From an uncultured Selenomonadaceae bacterium (lineage in GTDB: Bacteria > Bacillota_C > Negativicutes > Selenomonadales > Selenomonadaceae): a stretch of DNA of 5,528 bases. Under the pieces are notes generated by a model. The model did not search any database. It had not been told where the DNA came from and saw only the letters and a program-made list of their open reading frames with translations. Positions within the stretch are counted from its first letter, which is position 1, and each line of letters opens with the position of its first letter. The translations under genes and the position numbers were made by a program. The stretch covers positions 1 to 5,528 of the forward strand of contig CAMIWP010000096.1 of assembly GCA_946402475.1 (NCBI GenBank), read 5' to 3'. Shown here in pieces: positions 1 to 5,528 of this stretch.

Positions 1-157
1 AGGCCAAGCGGTTGAGATTCAGCACGAGGATCAGGAATACCCCCAGGACGAAGAGGGACACCGCCACCGTGCCGATGGAGGCGACGGACATCCAGTTGTT
101 GCGCCGCAAGGAGATCAGGACCTCGCGGATGTAATATTCGCCGGTCCTAATCTTCAT
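1..157 (-). CDS. ftsX: Cell division protein FtsX, N-terminal fragment (cut by window edge)
   Basis: FtsX is the membrane subunit of the FtsEX complex. It has an ABC-transporter fold but transmits ATP-driven conformational change to extracytoplasmic peptidoglycan hydrolases or their activators instead of moving a substrate. Only the first 52 residues are present. They begin [20 protein letters not shown], a short amphipathic cytoplasmic segment with the Arg-rich 'LRRNxW' stretch typical of FtsX, followed by a first membrane helix at about residues 24-48. The ATG at 157 overlaps the last 11 bases of ftsE, and a Shine-Dalgarno sequence sits 9 nt upstream inside ftsE, so the two are co-transcribed and probably translationally coupled. 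The identification rests on the N-terminal sequence plus position directly after ftsE. The remaining membrane helices and the large extracytoplasmic loop lie outside the window. Confidence 0.9.
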   Translation of the reverse strand, partial: MKIRTGEYYIREVLISLRRNNWMSVASIGTVAVSLFVLGVFLILVLNLNRLA

Positions 158-836
158 ATCCGTACACTCCCCTCGCCTCATCCCTGACGATGTGCCCATC
201 CTCGATGGCAATGACCCGCCGGCGCATGACATCCACGATGTGCTTGTCGTGAGTTGCCATGACGATGGTCGTGCCGGACTTATTGATGCGCATGAAGATG
301 TCCATAATGTCCCAAGAGGTCTCCGGGTCCAGATTCCCCGTGGGCTCATCCGCGATGACAATGTCGGGATTGTTCACGATGGCCCGGGCAATGGCCACCC
401 GCTGCTGCTCCCCGCCGGAGAGTTGAGAGGGAAATGCCTTGTACTTCTCCCGCAGGCCCACCACGTCCAACACGGAATTCACGCTGCGCTGAATGAGCCG
501 CCTGGGCGCCTCGATGACCTGCATGGCAAAGGCCACATTCTCGTAAACCGTCTTGTCGGGAAGAAGCCGATAGTCCTGAAAGATCACCCCGAGGCCGCGC
601 CTGAGATAGGGAACCTCCCGTTCCGACATCTTCAGCACATCCCTGCCATTCACCTCCAAGACCCCGGAGGAGGGCAGAACCTCCCGAAACAGCATGCGGA
701 TAAAGGTGGATTTTCCCGCGCCGCTGGCTCCTACAATGAATACGAACTCTCCCTTGCCGATGTCCACGCTCACATGATCCAGCGCCATGGCCCCGTTGTC
801 GTCATAGATTTTGGAAACATCCCTCATGTGGATCAT
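147..836 (-). CDS. ftsE: Cell division ATP-binding protein FtsE
   Basis: FtsE is the cytoplasmic ATPase of the FtsEX complex, which controls septal or lateral wall hydrolases. The 229-residue product has the usual FtsE length and every ABC ATPase motif in order: Walker [10 protein letters not shown] (36-44), Q-loop Gln87 in FQD, signature LSGGEQQR (139-146), Walker B IVIADEPT with Asp163 and Glu164, D-loop NLD (168-170) and switch His196 in ATHD. FtsE-like touches include YENVAFAM after the Q-loop and the DEPTGNLDP run. The open frame extends to an ATG at 872, but I chose the ATG at 836 because GGGAGG lies 10 nt before it and the protein then starts [11 protein letters not shown], as FtsE proteins do. 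An in-frame ATG three codons further in (MRDV) is a possible alternative. The gene is the first of the ftsEX operon, with its own promoter in the divergent intergenic region. No key residue is missing. Confidence 0.96.
   Translation of the reverse strand: MIHMRDVSKIYDDNGAMALDHVSVDIGKGEFVFIVGASGAGKSTFIRMLFREVLPSSGVLEVNGRDVLKMSEREVPYLRRGLGVIFQDYRLLPDKTVYENVAFAMQVIEAPRRLIQRSVNSVLDVVGLREKYKAFPSQLSGGEQQRVAIARAIVNNPDIVIADEPTGNLDPETSWDIMDIFMRINKSGTTIVMATHDKHIVDVMRRRVIAIEDGHIVRDEARGVYGYED
167..174 (-). promoter_or_regulatory. Ribosome binding site of ftsX, inside ftsE
   Basis: The minus strand reads GAGGGGAG, 9 nt before the ftsX ATG. It lies entirely within the last codons of ftsE. Together with the 11-bp gene overlap it fixes the ftsX start and suggests coupled synthesis of the two subunits. 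Confidence 0.75.
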
Positions 837-846
837 AGGATGAAAA

Positions 847-852
847 CCTCCC
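847..852 (-). promoter_or_regulatory. Ribosome binding site that decides the ftsE start
   Basis: The minus strand carries GGGAGG followed by a 10-nt spacer and ATG at 836. It excludes the longer frame starting at 872, whose ATG lies upstream of this site and next to the predicted transcription start. Confidence 0.75.
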
Positions 853-880
853 GTTGAATCATAAAGCAACACTGCCTTTC

Positions 881-910
881 AGTATATCACATCTCCATGG
901 GAATAGGCAA
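881..910 (-). promoter_or_regulatory. Sigma-A type promoter with extended -10, driving ftsEX
   Basis: On the minus strand a -35 like box TTGCCT (905-910) is separated by 18 bp from TATACT (881-886). The -10 box is preceded by TGA, giving the extended -10 form TGnTATACT. Transcription would start near 872-876, leaving a leader of about 38 nt that contains the ftsE ribosome binding site. The motif match is seen directly; promoter activity is inferred. Confidence 0.65.
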
Positions 911-921
911 AGAGGATTTTC

Positions 922-935
922 CGCCGATCTCGGCG
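922..935. repeat. Short inverted repeat in the divergent intergenic region, possible operator
   Basis: CGCCGA and TCGGCG form a perfect 6-bp inverted repeat around a 2-bp centre. It lies 11 bp upstream of the ftsE -35 box and 46 bp upstream of the glycosyltransferase start, where a dimeric regulator could influence either gene. It is short enough to be chance in GC-rich DNA, and no regulator gene is visible nearby. Confidence 0.25.
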
Positions 936-968
936 AATCACTCCATCACAAGAAATTCGAAGCAAAAA

Positions 969-975
969 AGAGGTG
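969..975 (+). promoter_or_regulatory. Ribosome binding site deciding the glycosyltransferase start
   Basis: AGAGGTG follows an A-rich run. The AGAGG core ends 8 nt before the ATG at 982. An in-frame GTG at 973 overlaps this site and has no ribosome binding site of its own, so the ATG is preferred. No convincing -35/-10 pair was found for this gene in 837-968. Confidence 0.65.
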
Positions 976-981
976 CCGACG

Positions 982-2106
982 ATGAAACTTGCCGCCTGCT
1001 ACATTGTCAGAAATGAGGCCAAAGAATTGGACCGGTCCATTCACAGCCTCATAAACGCCGTCGATGAATTGGTGGTGGTGGATACCGGCTCGGAAGACGG
1101 AACCATGGACATCGCAAGATCCTATCGGGCCAAACTCTTTTCCTTTCCTTGGCAGGATCATTTCGCAAAGGCCAGGAATTTTGCCCTCTCCAAAGTGTCA
1201 AGCCCTTGGATCATCTTCCTGGACGCAGATGAGTACTTCCGGTATCCCAAACAGCTCCGACCCACGCTGCTGGATCTGCTGGAAGGGCAACCGGACGCCG
1301 ATGCCGTGATGCTCGTACGGCGCAACATCGATACCGACTATGGAGAGAATCATCTCCCCTACGATGTTGTCCTGCGCATCCTGCGGAACGACCCGGAACT
1401 TCGCTATCGGGGGCGCATCCACGAAATGCTGCAGAAAAACGGTGACACCCCCAATCTCCTCTACGCAGGGGAGGAATTGTCCCTCATTCACACGGGCTAC
1501 TCCTCCGGAGTAAATGAGCGCAAGATCCAAAGGAACCTCGCGCTGCTGAAGGCGGAGATCGCCGAAGAAGGAAAGACGCCCTCCCACGACATGTACCTGT
1601 CCGATTGCTATTTCAGTCTGCGCGACTATCGAGGGGCCCTGCTCCACGCAATGGAAGCCCTGGACTCCGATCTTCTCGTCATCTCCGCCCAAGGCTCCCT
1701 GTACCACACCGCCATAGAATCCATGCGACAGCTGAACATGCCGCTGGAGGACATGCTCGCCCTGACCAGAGCAGCGATCCAAACCCTTCCCGACCTGCCG
1801 GAGTTCTACGGCGAACAGGGCATGATCCTATGCGGGATGGGACAGCTGGAGGAGGCCAGGCGTTCACTGGAAAAGTCCATAGCCATCTATGACCGTGGAA
1901 AGGTCAACTATCGACAGGGTTCCTACTTTACGGACCCCGTCGCCGCCATCGTCTGCAAGCGACTGGGAGAGATCCATCGGATCAAGGGCAACGCAAAAGC
2001 CTGCGGTCACTGGCTCCGAAGGGCTCTGGAATTCGACGAAAAAAATCCGGAGATCCAAGCGCTGTGCCGGGATTTCCGGATGCAATTCCCCCAATACCTG
2101 CAGTGA
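982..2106 (+). CDS. Family 2 (GT-A) glycosyltransferase with C-terminal TPR-like helical region
   Basis: The 374-residue protein is predicted to transfer a sugar from a nucleotide-sugar donor; donor and acceptor cannot be read from sequence. Residues 1 to about 180 form a GT-A domain. It opens with KLAACYIVRNEAKEL, including the conserved NEA (11-13). VVDTGSEDGT (32-41) follows, with nucleotide-binding Asp34. The metal-binding DxD is Asp81-Ala-Asp83 in FLDADEYF. RGRIHEML (143-150) and IHTGY (169-173) match the conserved His-Glu and His-Gly spots of the SunS-like/beta-1,4-glucosyltransferase-like subgroup. Residues from about 180 onward are helical, with TPR-like stretches such as DCYFSLRDYRGALLHAMEAL and the segment near 278-302 (GQLEEARRSLEKSI). 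TPR tails in this subgroup often help bind a protein or polymer acceptor. There is no signal peptide or membrane helix, so it is probably cytoplasmic. It is monocistronic between two divergent or convergent envelope operons, so a role in wall or surface glycosylation is inferred from context. Its last codons also encode the csaB terminator on the other strand. Confidence 0.88.
   Translation: MKLAACYIVRNEAKELDRSIHSLINAVDELVVVDTGSEDGTMDIARSYRAKLFSFPWQDHFAKARNFALSKVSSPWIIFLDADEYFRYPKQLRPTLLDLLEGQPDADAVMLVRRNIDTDYGENHLPYDVVLRILRNDPELRYRGRIHEMLQKNGDTPNLLYAGEELSLIHTGYSSGVNERKIQRNLALLKAEIAEEGKTPSHDMYLSDCYFSLRDYRGALLHAMEALDSDLLVISAQGSLYHTAIESMRQLNMPLEDMLALTRAAIQTLPDLPEFYGEQGMILCGMGQLEEARRSLEKSIAIYDRGKVNYRQGSYFTDPVAAIVCKRLGEIHRIKGNAKACGHWLRRALEFDEKNPEIQALCRDFRMQFPQYLQ
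2039..2081 (-). terminator. Rho-independent terminator of the csaB operon, inside the glycosyltransferase gene
   Basis: On the minus strand, 29 nt after the csaB stop, ATCCGG (2076-2081) pairs with CCGGAT (2045-2050). The stem continues through A-T, one A.C mismatch and ATCC/GGAT, giving 11 Watson-Crick pairs over 12 positions and a 13-nt loop (2057-2069). Six T residues (2039-2044) follow the stem at once. This is the classic intrinsic terminator layout. It overlaps roughly codons 353-367 of the opposing gene. Confidence 0.8.
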
Positions 2107-2109
2107 ACC

Positions 2110-3198
2110 CTATTTCATATTTTCCAAGGCCAGCTCCGCATTTCGCAGAGCCAACCTTCGAAGCTTCGCCAAAAGGGCGGCATTCTGCTCGCGGAATGCC
2201 GCTTTGTCATGCCATTTCCGGCGAACCTCCGCCATGAGTTCCTCCACCGTAATGTTCTCCAGGCTGCCCGCTATGGTGTCGCCAATGGAATCCATGAAGC
2301 GCTCGATCTTCGGGTCATAGGAAAGGCCGATCATGGGGACCCCCATGACGCCGGAGAAAATGAGGGCGTGCAATCGAATACTGATCATGAGATCCATGCA
2401 GCCCACAAGGGACAGGAGTTCCCCGGTGGCGTACTCATCCCCAAGAACCGTACATTCCTCTCTGGCCATGGCGACAATGGACTCCGCTGCCGCCACGTCC
2501 TCGGGATACTGCATGGGGAGAAAGACCACCCGCGCACCGAATTCCCGCACAATGGCGTCCGCCGCTCCGGCCAGCACCTCCTTATACCGGGTCCAACCCT
2601 TCCACTCCCGAACGGAAATTCCCACAAGGGGCTTGACGCCGTCAGCGTGGTAGCGGCCCAGGATCTTCCTTCCGATCTCGCGGTCCACGGGATTGATGGC
2701 AAGGACGGGATCCGCCGTGCACTCGATATGAGGGCGTCGGATGTGCAGGCTCTCCAATTCTTCCAGAGAACCGTGATCCCGCACGGTGATGACCCGCACC
2801 CGATTGCCCAGCCATCTCATCCATCGGCGGGCGAATTGCCCATAAATGGGGCCGATCCCTTGGGCGTAGAGCATTACCGGGGTACCCATCAAATGGGCGC
2901 AGAAAATGATCCCAAGGTAATAGTAGAGACTTCGCCCGCTGGTGACGTTTTGCAACAGACTGCCGCCGCCGCTGATGAGGAGATCCGCCCGCTTCAGGGC
3001 GCAGAGAATCCCCGGCAGGCCCAGCCACGAGATGGCCTCCACGCCGTGGCGCCGCCTCGTGTCTTCCGGGTTTGCCGAGATGACCGTGATATTCAGTTTT
3101 GGGTCAAGATCGGATAACACCTCGATCATGGCGGCAAGCATTGCCTCGTCGCCGCCGTTTCGCGAGCCGTAATACCCGGAAATCACGATATTTCCCAT
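2110..3198 (-). CDS. csaB: Polysaccharide pyruvyl transferase, CsaB family
   Basis: CsaB-family enzymes transfer pyruvate from phosphoenolpyruvate to a sugar of the secondary cell-wall polymer, forming the ketal recognised by SLH domains that anchor S-layer or outer-envelope proteins. The 362-residue product has the usual length. Diagnostic stretches are the N-terminal GYYGSRNGGDEAML (8-21), GGGSLLQ (77-83), YAQGIGP (111-117), VRDHGS (139-144), TADPVL (161-166), a central VGISVREW (192-199), and RLHALIFSGVMGVPMIGLSYDPK (given as RLHALIF 275-281 and GLSYDPK 291-297), the last with the conserved Arg-Leu-His of the pyruvyltransferase family. It has no signal peptide, consistent with cytoplasmic action on a lipid-linked precursor. 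It starts 3 bp after, and in the same frame as, the upstream DUF5693-like gene. It ends 3 bp from the stop of the convergent glycosyltransferase gene. The exact acceptor polymer is unknown, and some Negativicutes anchor SLH proteins to polyamine-modified peptidoglycan, so the biological target here is inferred. Confidence 0.93.
   Translation of the reverse strand: MGNIVISGYYGSRNGGDEAMLAAMIEVLSDLDPKLNITVISANPEDTRRRHGVEAISWLGLPGILCALKRADLLISGGGSLLQNVTSGRSLYYYLGIIFCAHLMGTPVMLYAQGIGPIYGQFARRWMRWLGNRVRVITVRDHGSLEELESLHIRRPHIECTADPVLAINPVDREIGRKILGRYHADGVKPLVGISVREWKGWTRYKEVLAGAADAIVREFGARVVFLPMQYPEDVAAAESIVAMAREECTVLGDEYATGELLSLVGCMDLMISIRLHALIFSGVMGVPMIGLSYDPKIERFMDSIGDTIAGSLENITVEELMAEVRRKWHDKAAFREQNAALLAKLRRLALRNAELALENMK
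2177..2207 (+). terminator. Probable terminator hairpin of the glycosyltransferase gene, inside csaB
   Basis: On the plus strand, 70 nt after the glycosyltransferase stop, GCGGCATTC (2177-2185) and GAATGCCGC (2194-2202) form a perfect 9-bp stem with an 8-nt loop. Two G.U pairs and an A-U pair can lengthen the base. A short T-rich run TTTGT follows, weaker than a canonical U-tract. The A4 run on the other side gives CCTTTT on the minus strand, so the hairpin could also slow transcription of csaB itself. The stem is seen directly; terminator function is inferred. Confidence 0.5.
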
Positions 3199-3201
3199 GA
3201 A

Positions 3202-5262
3202 TCAGATTTCTGCTCCTTTTTGTCTCGCCCTGGATATCAGCGTCTGCCAGACCTGAACCAGCGCCATGGCAACGGCGCCCACACCTGCGCCCAAGAGAAT
3301 GCCGCCGATGCCCCGCAGAAAGGACATATAGACCGGTGTGCGCATGTGAGCGAAGGTTTCCACCATGGAGCCCTGCCCGATGGCGGCCACCACCACCAGG
3401 AGGAAAAAAACCATGGTGGGCCACTTGCGTTGCCAAGCCATGGCCGCAAGCATGAAGGCCGGATGACCGATCATGAGCTCCTTGGAGCGGGGCCGCGCGT
3501 AAAACATCTGCTCCAGGAAGGCCCGGAACCTGAGTTCCGCGCCGGATACCGGCATGCCCAAGGTGTGGCCGCTGCGAGCGATGAAGACAATGCCCGCCAA
3601 GAGCACAACGCCGATTCCCATGAGGGTCTTGACCTTCACCGGCGTGTCGAAGATCTCCCTGATCTGATGCAGCATGCCCGGGGCATCGTCGAACTTCCCA
3701 TCAAAGATGTCAAAGCGTTGCAGGAAAGCCAATGCCACAAGGACGAGGGGCATGACAAAGGTCAGCTTGATGCCCCGGTAAATATTGAACTCCAAAAAAT
3801 ACTCCGTATCGGAAAGAGCCCCGGAAAGATAGGCCGCCCCCGCATAAGACATGGCCCCCGTCACAAAGAGAGCCAAAGCCGCCGTCACCACAAGCCTCGG
3901 CAGGGACAGCTTCACCTCGTCCCGAAAGGAACGCAGCCGGTCCAGCTGCCATGTGATGGCCAAGGCCGGAAAGAGGTTCGCGGCGGCAAAGGCCGCCAGC
4001 AGGCGGATCTTGCTGCCGCTTCCCATGAGCACGGGAACCATGGCCAATGCGGCAAAAAAGGCCAGCAAAAGATACTGATGCCTCGGGCTGGCATTGAGCT
4101 TCGGGAAGATCAGGGAGAGGTAGAGCACTCCCGCCGCGGCCACCCCCAGCATCACCAGTGCCCGCAGGAATTTATCGGGGTAGTAGCTTTGGAAGGTCCC
4201 CGCAGGTCCCAGGCTATATCCCTTCTCCCGCAGGATGTTCGCCGTATCCCGGAAGTATTTCATATTCGTGTCCAGAAGGGTCATGTTGGGAGAAGGGCTT
4301 TCATAAATGCGAAGCAGGTCGATGCGGATATTCCGCTCTTGGTCCGTATTGGCCCAACGTTCCACCGCGGTATCGATCTTGAGCTTTCCCATCTCATCCT
4401 TCGGGATGGCGTAAAGACGGGCCACGTGATCGTATCCGATGCCCTTGGCAATCTCTCCCATGCCGGCCTGATTGTAAAATTGAAGCTGGGACACCGCCTC
4501 GATCACGCCCAGCGTCATGTTTCTGGACTTCAGCTCGTCAATAGTGGTTTGAAGGGAATTCAGCGCTCCCAGGGACTGATTGCCGGAGAACACCACCTCC
4601 GACACCCGGATGCCCTCCAAACGCCGGAACACCGAGCGGACATCTTCCGCAGTACAGCCCTCATAATTGCTGGGACGGGCGATGACGTAAAATCCCGCCG
4701 CATTCACCGCTTCCATCTCATCCCGAGGCAATCCCAGGTTCATCTTGAGGAAGCTCTCATAATGGGCCTTGACGGCCAGTACCTCGTTCCCGGCCAGTTG
4801 CCAGGATGTGACCCGGCTCTCCCCCAGACGACGAATGAGATCCTCCTTGACCTCCCGGAACACCTTAGGGTCCTGTCCCGTCACGTAGACCTCGTTCCCC
4901 TTGACCTTTCCCGCAGCCACGAATTCCCTCCAAGCGGGATCCGTCAATGCCCCGCTCCTGTAATTGGCCAGGATGGTGCTGCCGGACACGGCGGTGGCCT
5001 TGCCGTTCTCGTTGAACTTCTTGAAGGTCGTCTCATAAACGGCCAGGGAGGTAAAGCCCGCTTCCTTGGCCTTGGCCAGCACATCCTCTGCGGGAACGCC
5101 CTCACGGTCCGCCAGTTCCAGAAGCCCTTCGTAGTCGATGGCGAGATCCACCTGGCGATTCCCTTCCTCCACCACATGGCGTTGCCAGGAAATCGTCAGA
5201 GATGCCACAAGGCCGATGAAGATACAGACGAGAAGCCAACGATTGTATTGAAAAGCTCTCAT
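3202..5262 (-). CDS. DUF5693-like multi-pass membrane protein with large extracytoplasmic domain
   Basis: Function is not established. The 686-residue protein starts with a membrane anchor (about 9-25, positive residues before it), then a soluble region of about 340 residues (26-365). After that come roughly nine further hydrophobic segments: about 367-386, 396-413, 419-436, 455-479, 499-514, 545-562, 599-610, 614-629 and 649-672. With the N-terminus inside, positive loops such as QLDRLRSFRDEVK fall in the cytoplasm, while the soluble domain and the loop 563-600 fall outside. That loop holds SGHTLGMP (564-571) and ARPRSKELMIGHPA (589-602), the most distinctive motifs and, from memory, hallmarks of DUF5693. 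The soluble domain alternates beta-like strands ending in acidic or polar residues with helices, suggestive of a TIM barrel. The start ATG overlaps the preceding stop (ATGA) and has AGGTGG 7 nt upstream. Position between a DUF2993-like gene and csaB suggests work on, or sensing of, a surface polysaccharide. Confidence 0.82.
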   Translation of the reverse strand: MRAFQYNRWLLVCIFIGLVASLTISWQRHVVEEGNRQVDLAIDYEGLLELADREGVPAEDVLAKAKEAGFTSLAVYETTFKKFNENGKATAVSGSTILANYRSGALTDPAWREFVAAGKVKGNEVYVTGQDPKVFREVKEDLIRRLGESRVTSWQLAGNEVLAVKAHYESFLKMNLGLPRDEMEAVNAAGFYVIARPSNYEGCTAEDVRSVFRRLEGIRVSEVVFSGNQSLGALNSLQTTIDELKSRNMTLGVIEAVSQLQFYNQAGMGEIAKGIGYDHVARLYAIPKDEMGKLKIDTAVERWANTDQERNIRIDLLRIYESPSPNMTLLDTNMKYFRDTANILREKGYSLGPAGTFQSYYPDKFLRALVMLGVAAAGVLYLSLIFPKLNASPRHQYLLLAFFAALAMVPVLMGSGSKIRLLAAFAAANLFPALAITWQLDRLRSFRDEVKLSLPRLVVTAALALFVTGAMSYAGAAYLSGALSDTEYFLEFNIYRGIKLTFVMPLVLVALAFLQRFDIFDGKFDDAPGMLHQIREIFDTPVKVKTLMGIGVVLLAGIVFIARSGHTLGMPVSGAELRFRAFLEQMFYARPRSKELMIGHPAFMLAAMAWQRKWPTMVFFLLVVVAAIGQGSMVETFAHMRTPVYMSFLRGIGGILLGAGVGAVAMALVQVWQTLISRARQKGAEI
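3213..3220 (-). promoter_or_regulatory. Ribosome binding site of csaB with long spacing
   Basis: The minus strand reads AAAAGGAG within the last codons of the DUF5693-like gene. The distance to the csaB ATG is 14 nt, longer than the usual 5-10. No ATG, GTG or TTG lies closer in any frame, and an in-frame TGA two codons before the ATG rules out an upstream start. Re-initiation by ribosomes finishing the upstream gene may compensate. Confidence 0.6.
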
Positions 5263-5528
5263 AGATCAGCCACCTGTCTCCCAGCGGTTATGACCACTTT
5301 CCCCTCTTGCATCTCCACCCCTTCGAACCGCGCTCCCAAGGGAAGCTTGTCCGGTTTCAGGATCTGGATGTCCCCGAAGAAATTGTCCAGACTGAGCTTT
5401 CCGGGGAAGGCATTCTTCACATTGATCCGCGCCATGCGGAAGTAAAGGGCGCCGTCATCCTCAAGAACCGCTCCGGTCATCTCCACGTCCGCCATACGGC
5501 CAAAGACCTTGATCCCCGCCGTCACCAG
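5259..5528 (-). CDS. DUF2993 (LmeA-like) protein, C-terminal fragment (cut by window edge)
   Basis: The last 89 residues are present and the frame stays open to the window edge. A GTG at 5525 is in frame but is only internal coding sequence. The visible part is built of amphipathic beta-like strands: AGIKVFGRMADVEMTGAVL, then ALYFRMARINVKN, then the NFFGDIQILKPDKLPLG segment and VEMQEGKVVITAG. These resemble the C-terminal half of DUF2993 proteins, usually about 220-250 residues and secreted or membrane-anchored. The best-known relative, mycobacterial LmeA, is a phospholipid-binding envelope protein needed for lipomannan maturation; a lipid-handling role here is extrapolation. The stop codon overlaps the start of the DUF5693-like gene by 4 bp, so the two are one transcription unit whose promoter lies beyond the right edge. 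Confidence 0.7.
   Translation of the reverse strand: MVTAGIKVFGRMADVEMTGAVLEDDGALYFRMARINVKNAFPGKLSLDNFFGDIQILKPDKLPLGARFEGVEMQEGKVVITAGRQVADL
5270..5275 (-). promoter_or_regulatory. Ribosome binding site of the DUF5693-like gene
   Basis: The minus strand reads AGGTGG, 7 nt before the ATG at 5262, inside the 3' end of the DUF2993-like gene. With the ATGA stop/start overlap it supports this start and translational coupling. Confidence 0.65.

Noticed and set aside
192..857. A 221-codon plus-strand open frame opposite ftsE
   Set aside because: It is the antisense shadow of a complete ABC ATPase. The His/Asp/Pro-rich product has no recognisable motif and there is no suitable ribosome binding site.
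837..872. Upstream ftsE start adding 12 residues (ATG at 872)
   Set aside because: The extra residues are not FtsE-like, the ribosome binding site lies between the two starts, and the ATG at 872 falls at the predicted transcription start.
854..968. A sigma-A promoter for the glycosyltransferase
   Set aside because: Boxes such as TTGAAT (854-859) and TATATC (883-888) are 23 bp apart and no other pair with 16-18 bp spacing resembles consensus, so no call is made.
1198..1782. A 194-codon minus-strand open frame inside the glycosyltransferase
   Set aside because: It is an antisense shadow with no motif or ribosome binding support, while the plus-strand frame has all GT-A signatures.
2130..2152. 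A small hairpin (GCTC/GAGC with inner GC/GC) just after the glycosyltransferase stop
   Set aside because: The stem is short, has an internal mismatch and no following T-run. The hairpin at 2177-2202 is a better terminator candidate.
3220..5445. A 741-codon open frame on the plus strand opposite the DUF5693-like gene
   Set aside because: Its product is a low-complexity His/Gly/Arg-rich sequence with no fold or motif, as expected for the antisense shadow of a GC-rich gene. The minus-strand frame has clear membrane helices, a ribosome binding site and operon overlaps.
5523..5525. GTG near the right edge as the start of the DUF2993-like gene
   Set aside because: The frame continues open to the window edge and the protein would lack the N-terminal half expected for the family, so this is an internal Val codon.
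1..5528. A defence, secretion, toxin-antitoxin or mobile system
   Set aside because: All recognisable genes are envelope functions with uniform composition. There are no direct-repeat arrays, transposase or recombinase motifs, or small paired toxin-like genes.

Overview
The window is a stretch of bacterial cell-envelope genes from a moderately GC-rich genome. Combined here are FtsEX, a CsaB-type pyruvyltransferase, a large DUF5693-like membrane protein and a DUF2993-like protein. That combination points to a Bacillota lineage, most likely Negativicutes or a related SLH-domain-bearing clostridial group. The assignment rests on recalled gene-family distribution, not on a search, and is moderate in confidence. 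No mobile element, CRISPR array, tRNA or rRNA was seen.

Layout. On the minus strand at the left edge are the 5' end of ftsX (cut by the window) and a complete ftsE. The two overlap by 11 bp, and ftsE has a recognisable extended -10 promoter. A 145-bp divergent intergenic region (837-981) separates ftsE from a plus-strand family 2 glycosyltransferase with a helical, TPR-like tail. This gene converges on a minus-strand operon that enters from the right edge in the order DUF2993-like gene (partial), DUF5693-like gene, csaB. Its genes are tightly packed: a 4-bp overlap, then a 3-bp gap. The stop codons of the glycosyltransferase and csaB are only 3 bp apart.

How the genes may work together. FtsEX couples ATP hydrolysis to activation of peptidoglycan hydrolases. 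CsaB-family enzymes add pyruvate ketals to cell-wall polysaccharide, the ligand that SLH-domain proteins grip. The DUF5693-like and DUF2993-like proteins have no established role in this setting, but their tight coupling to csaB suggests they serve the same surface polymer. The glycosyltransferase is a candidate for the same pathway, by context only.

Most notable observation. The convergent pair has no room for a terminator between the two stop codons. A strong rho-independent terminator for the csaB operon lies inside the 3' coding region of the glycosyltransferase, and a hairpin suited to terminate the glycosyltransferase transcript lies inside the 3' coding region of csaB. The genes therefore appear to carry each other's terminators, with overlapping mRNA 3' ends. 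A second point of interest is that the extracytoplasmic half of the DUF5693-like protein reads like a beta/alpha barrel, joined to a multi-pass membrane domain with a conserved-looking Arg/Lys/Glu loop. I did not find a clearly novel multi-gene system.
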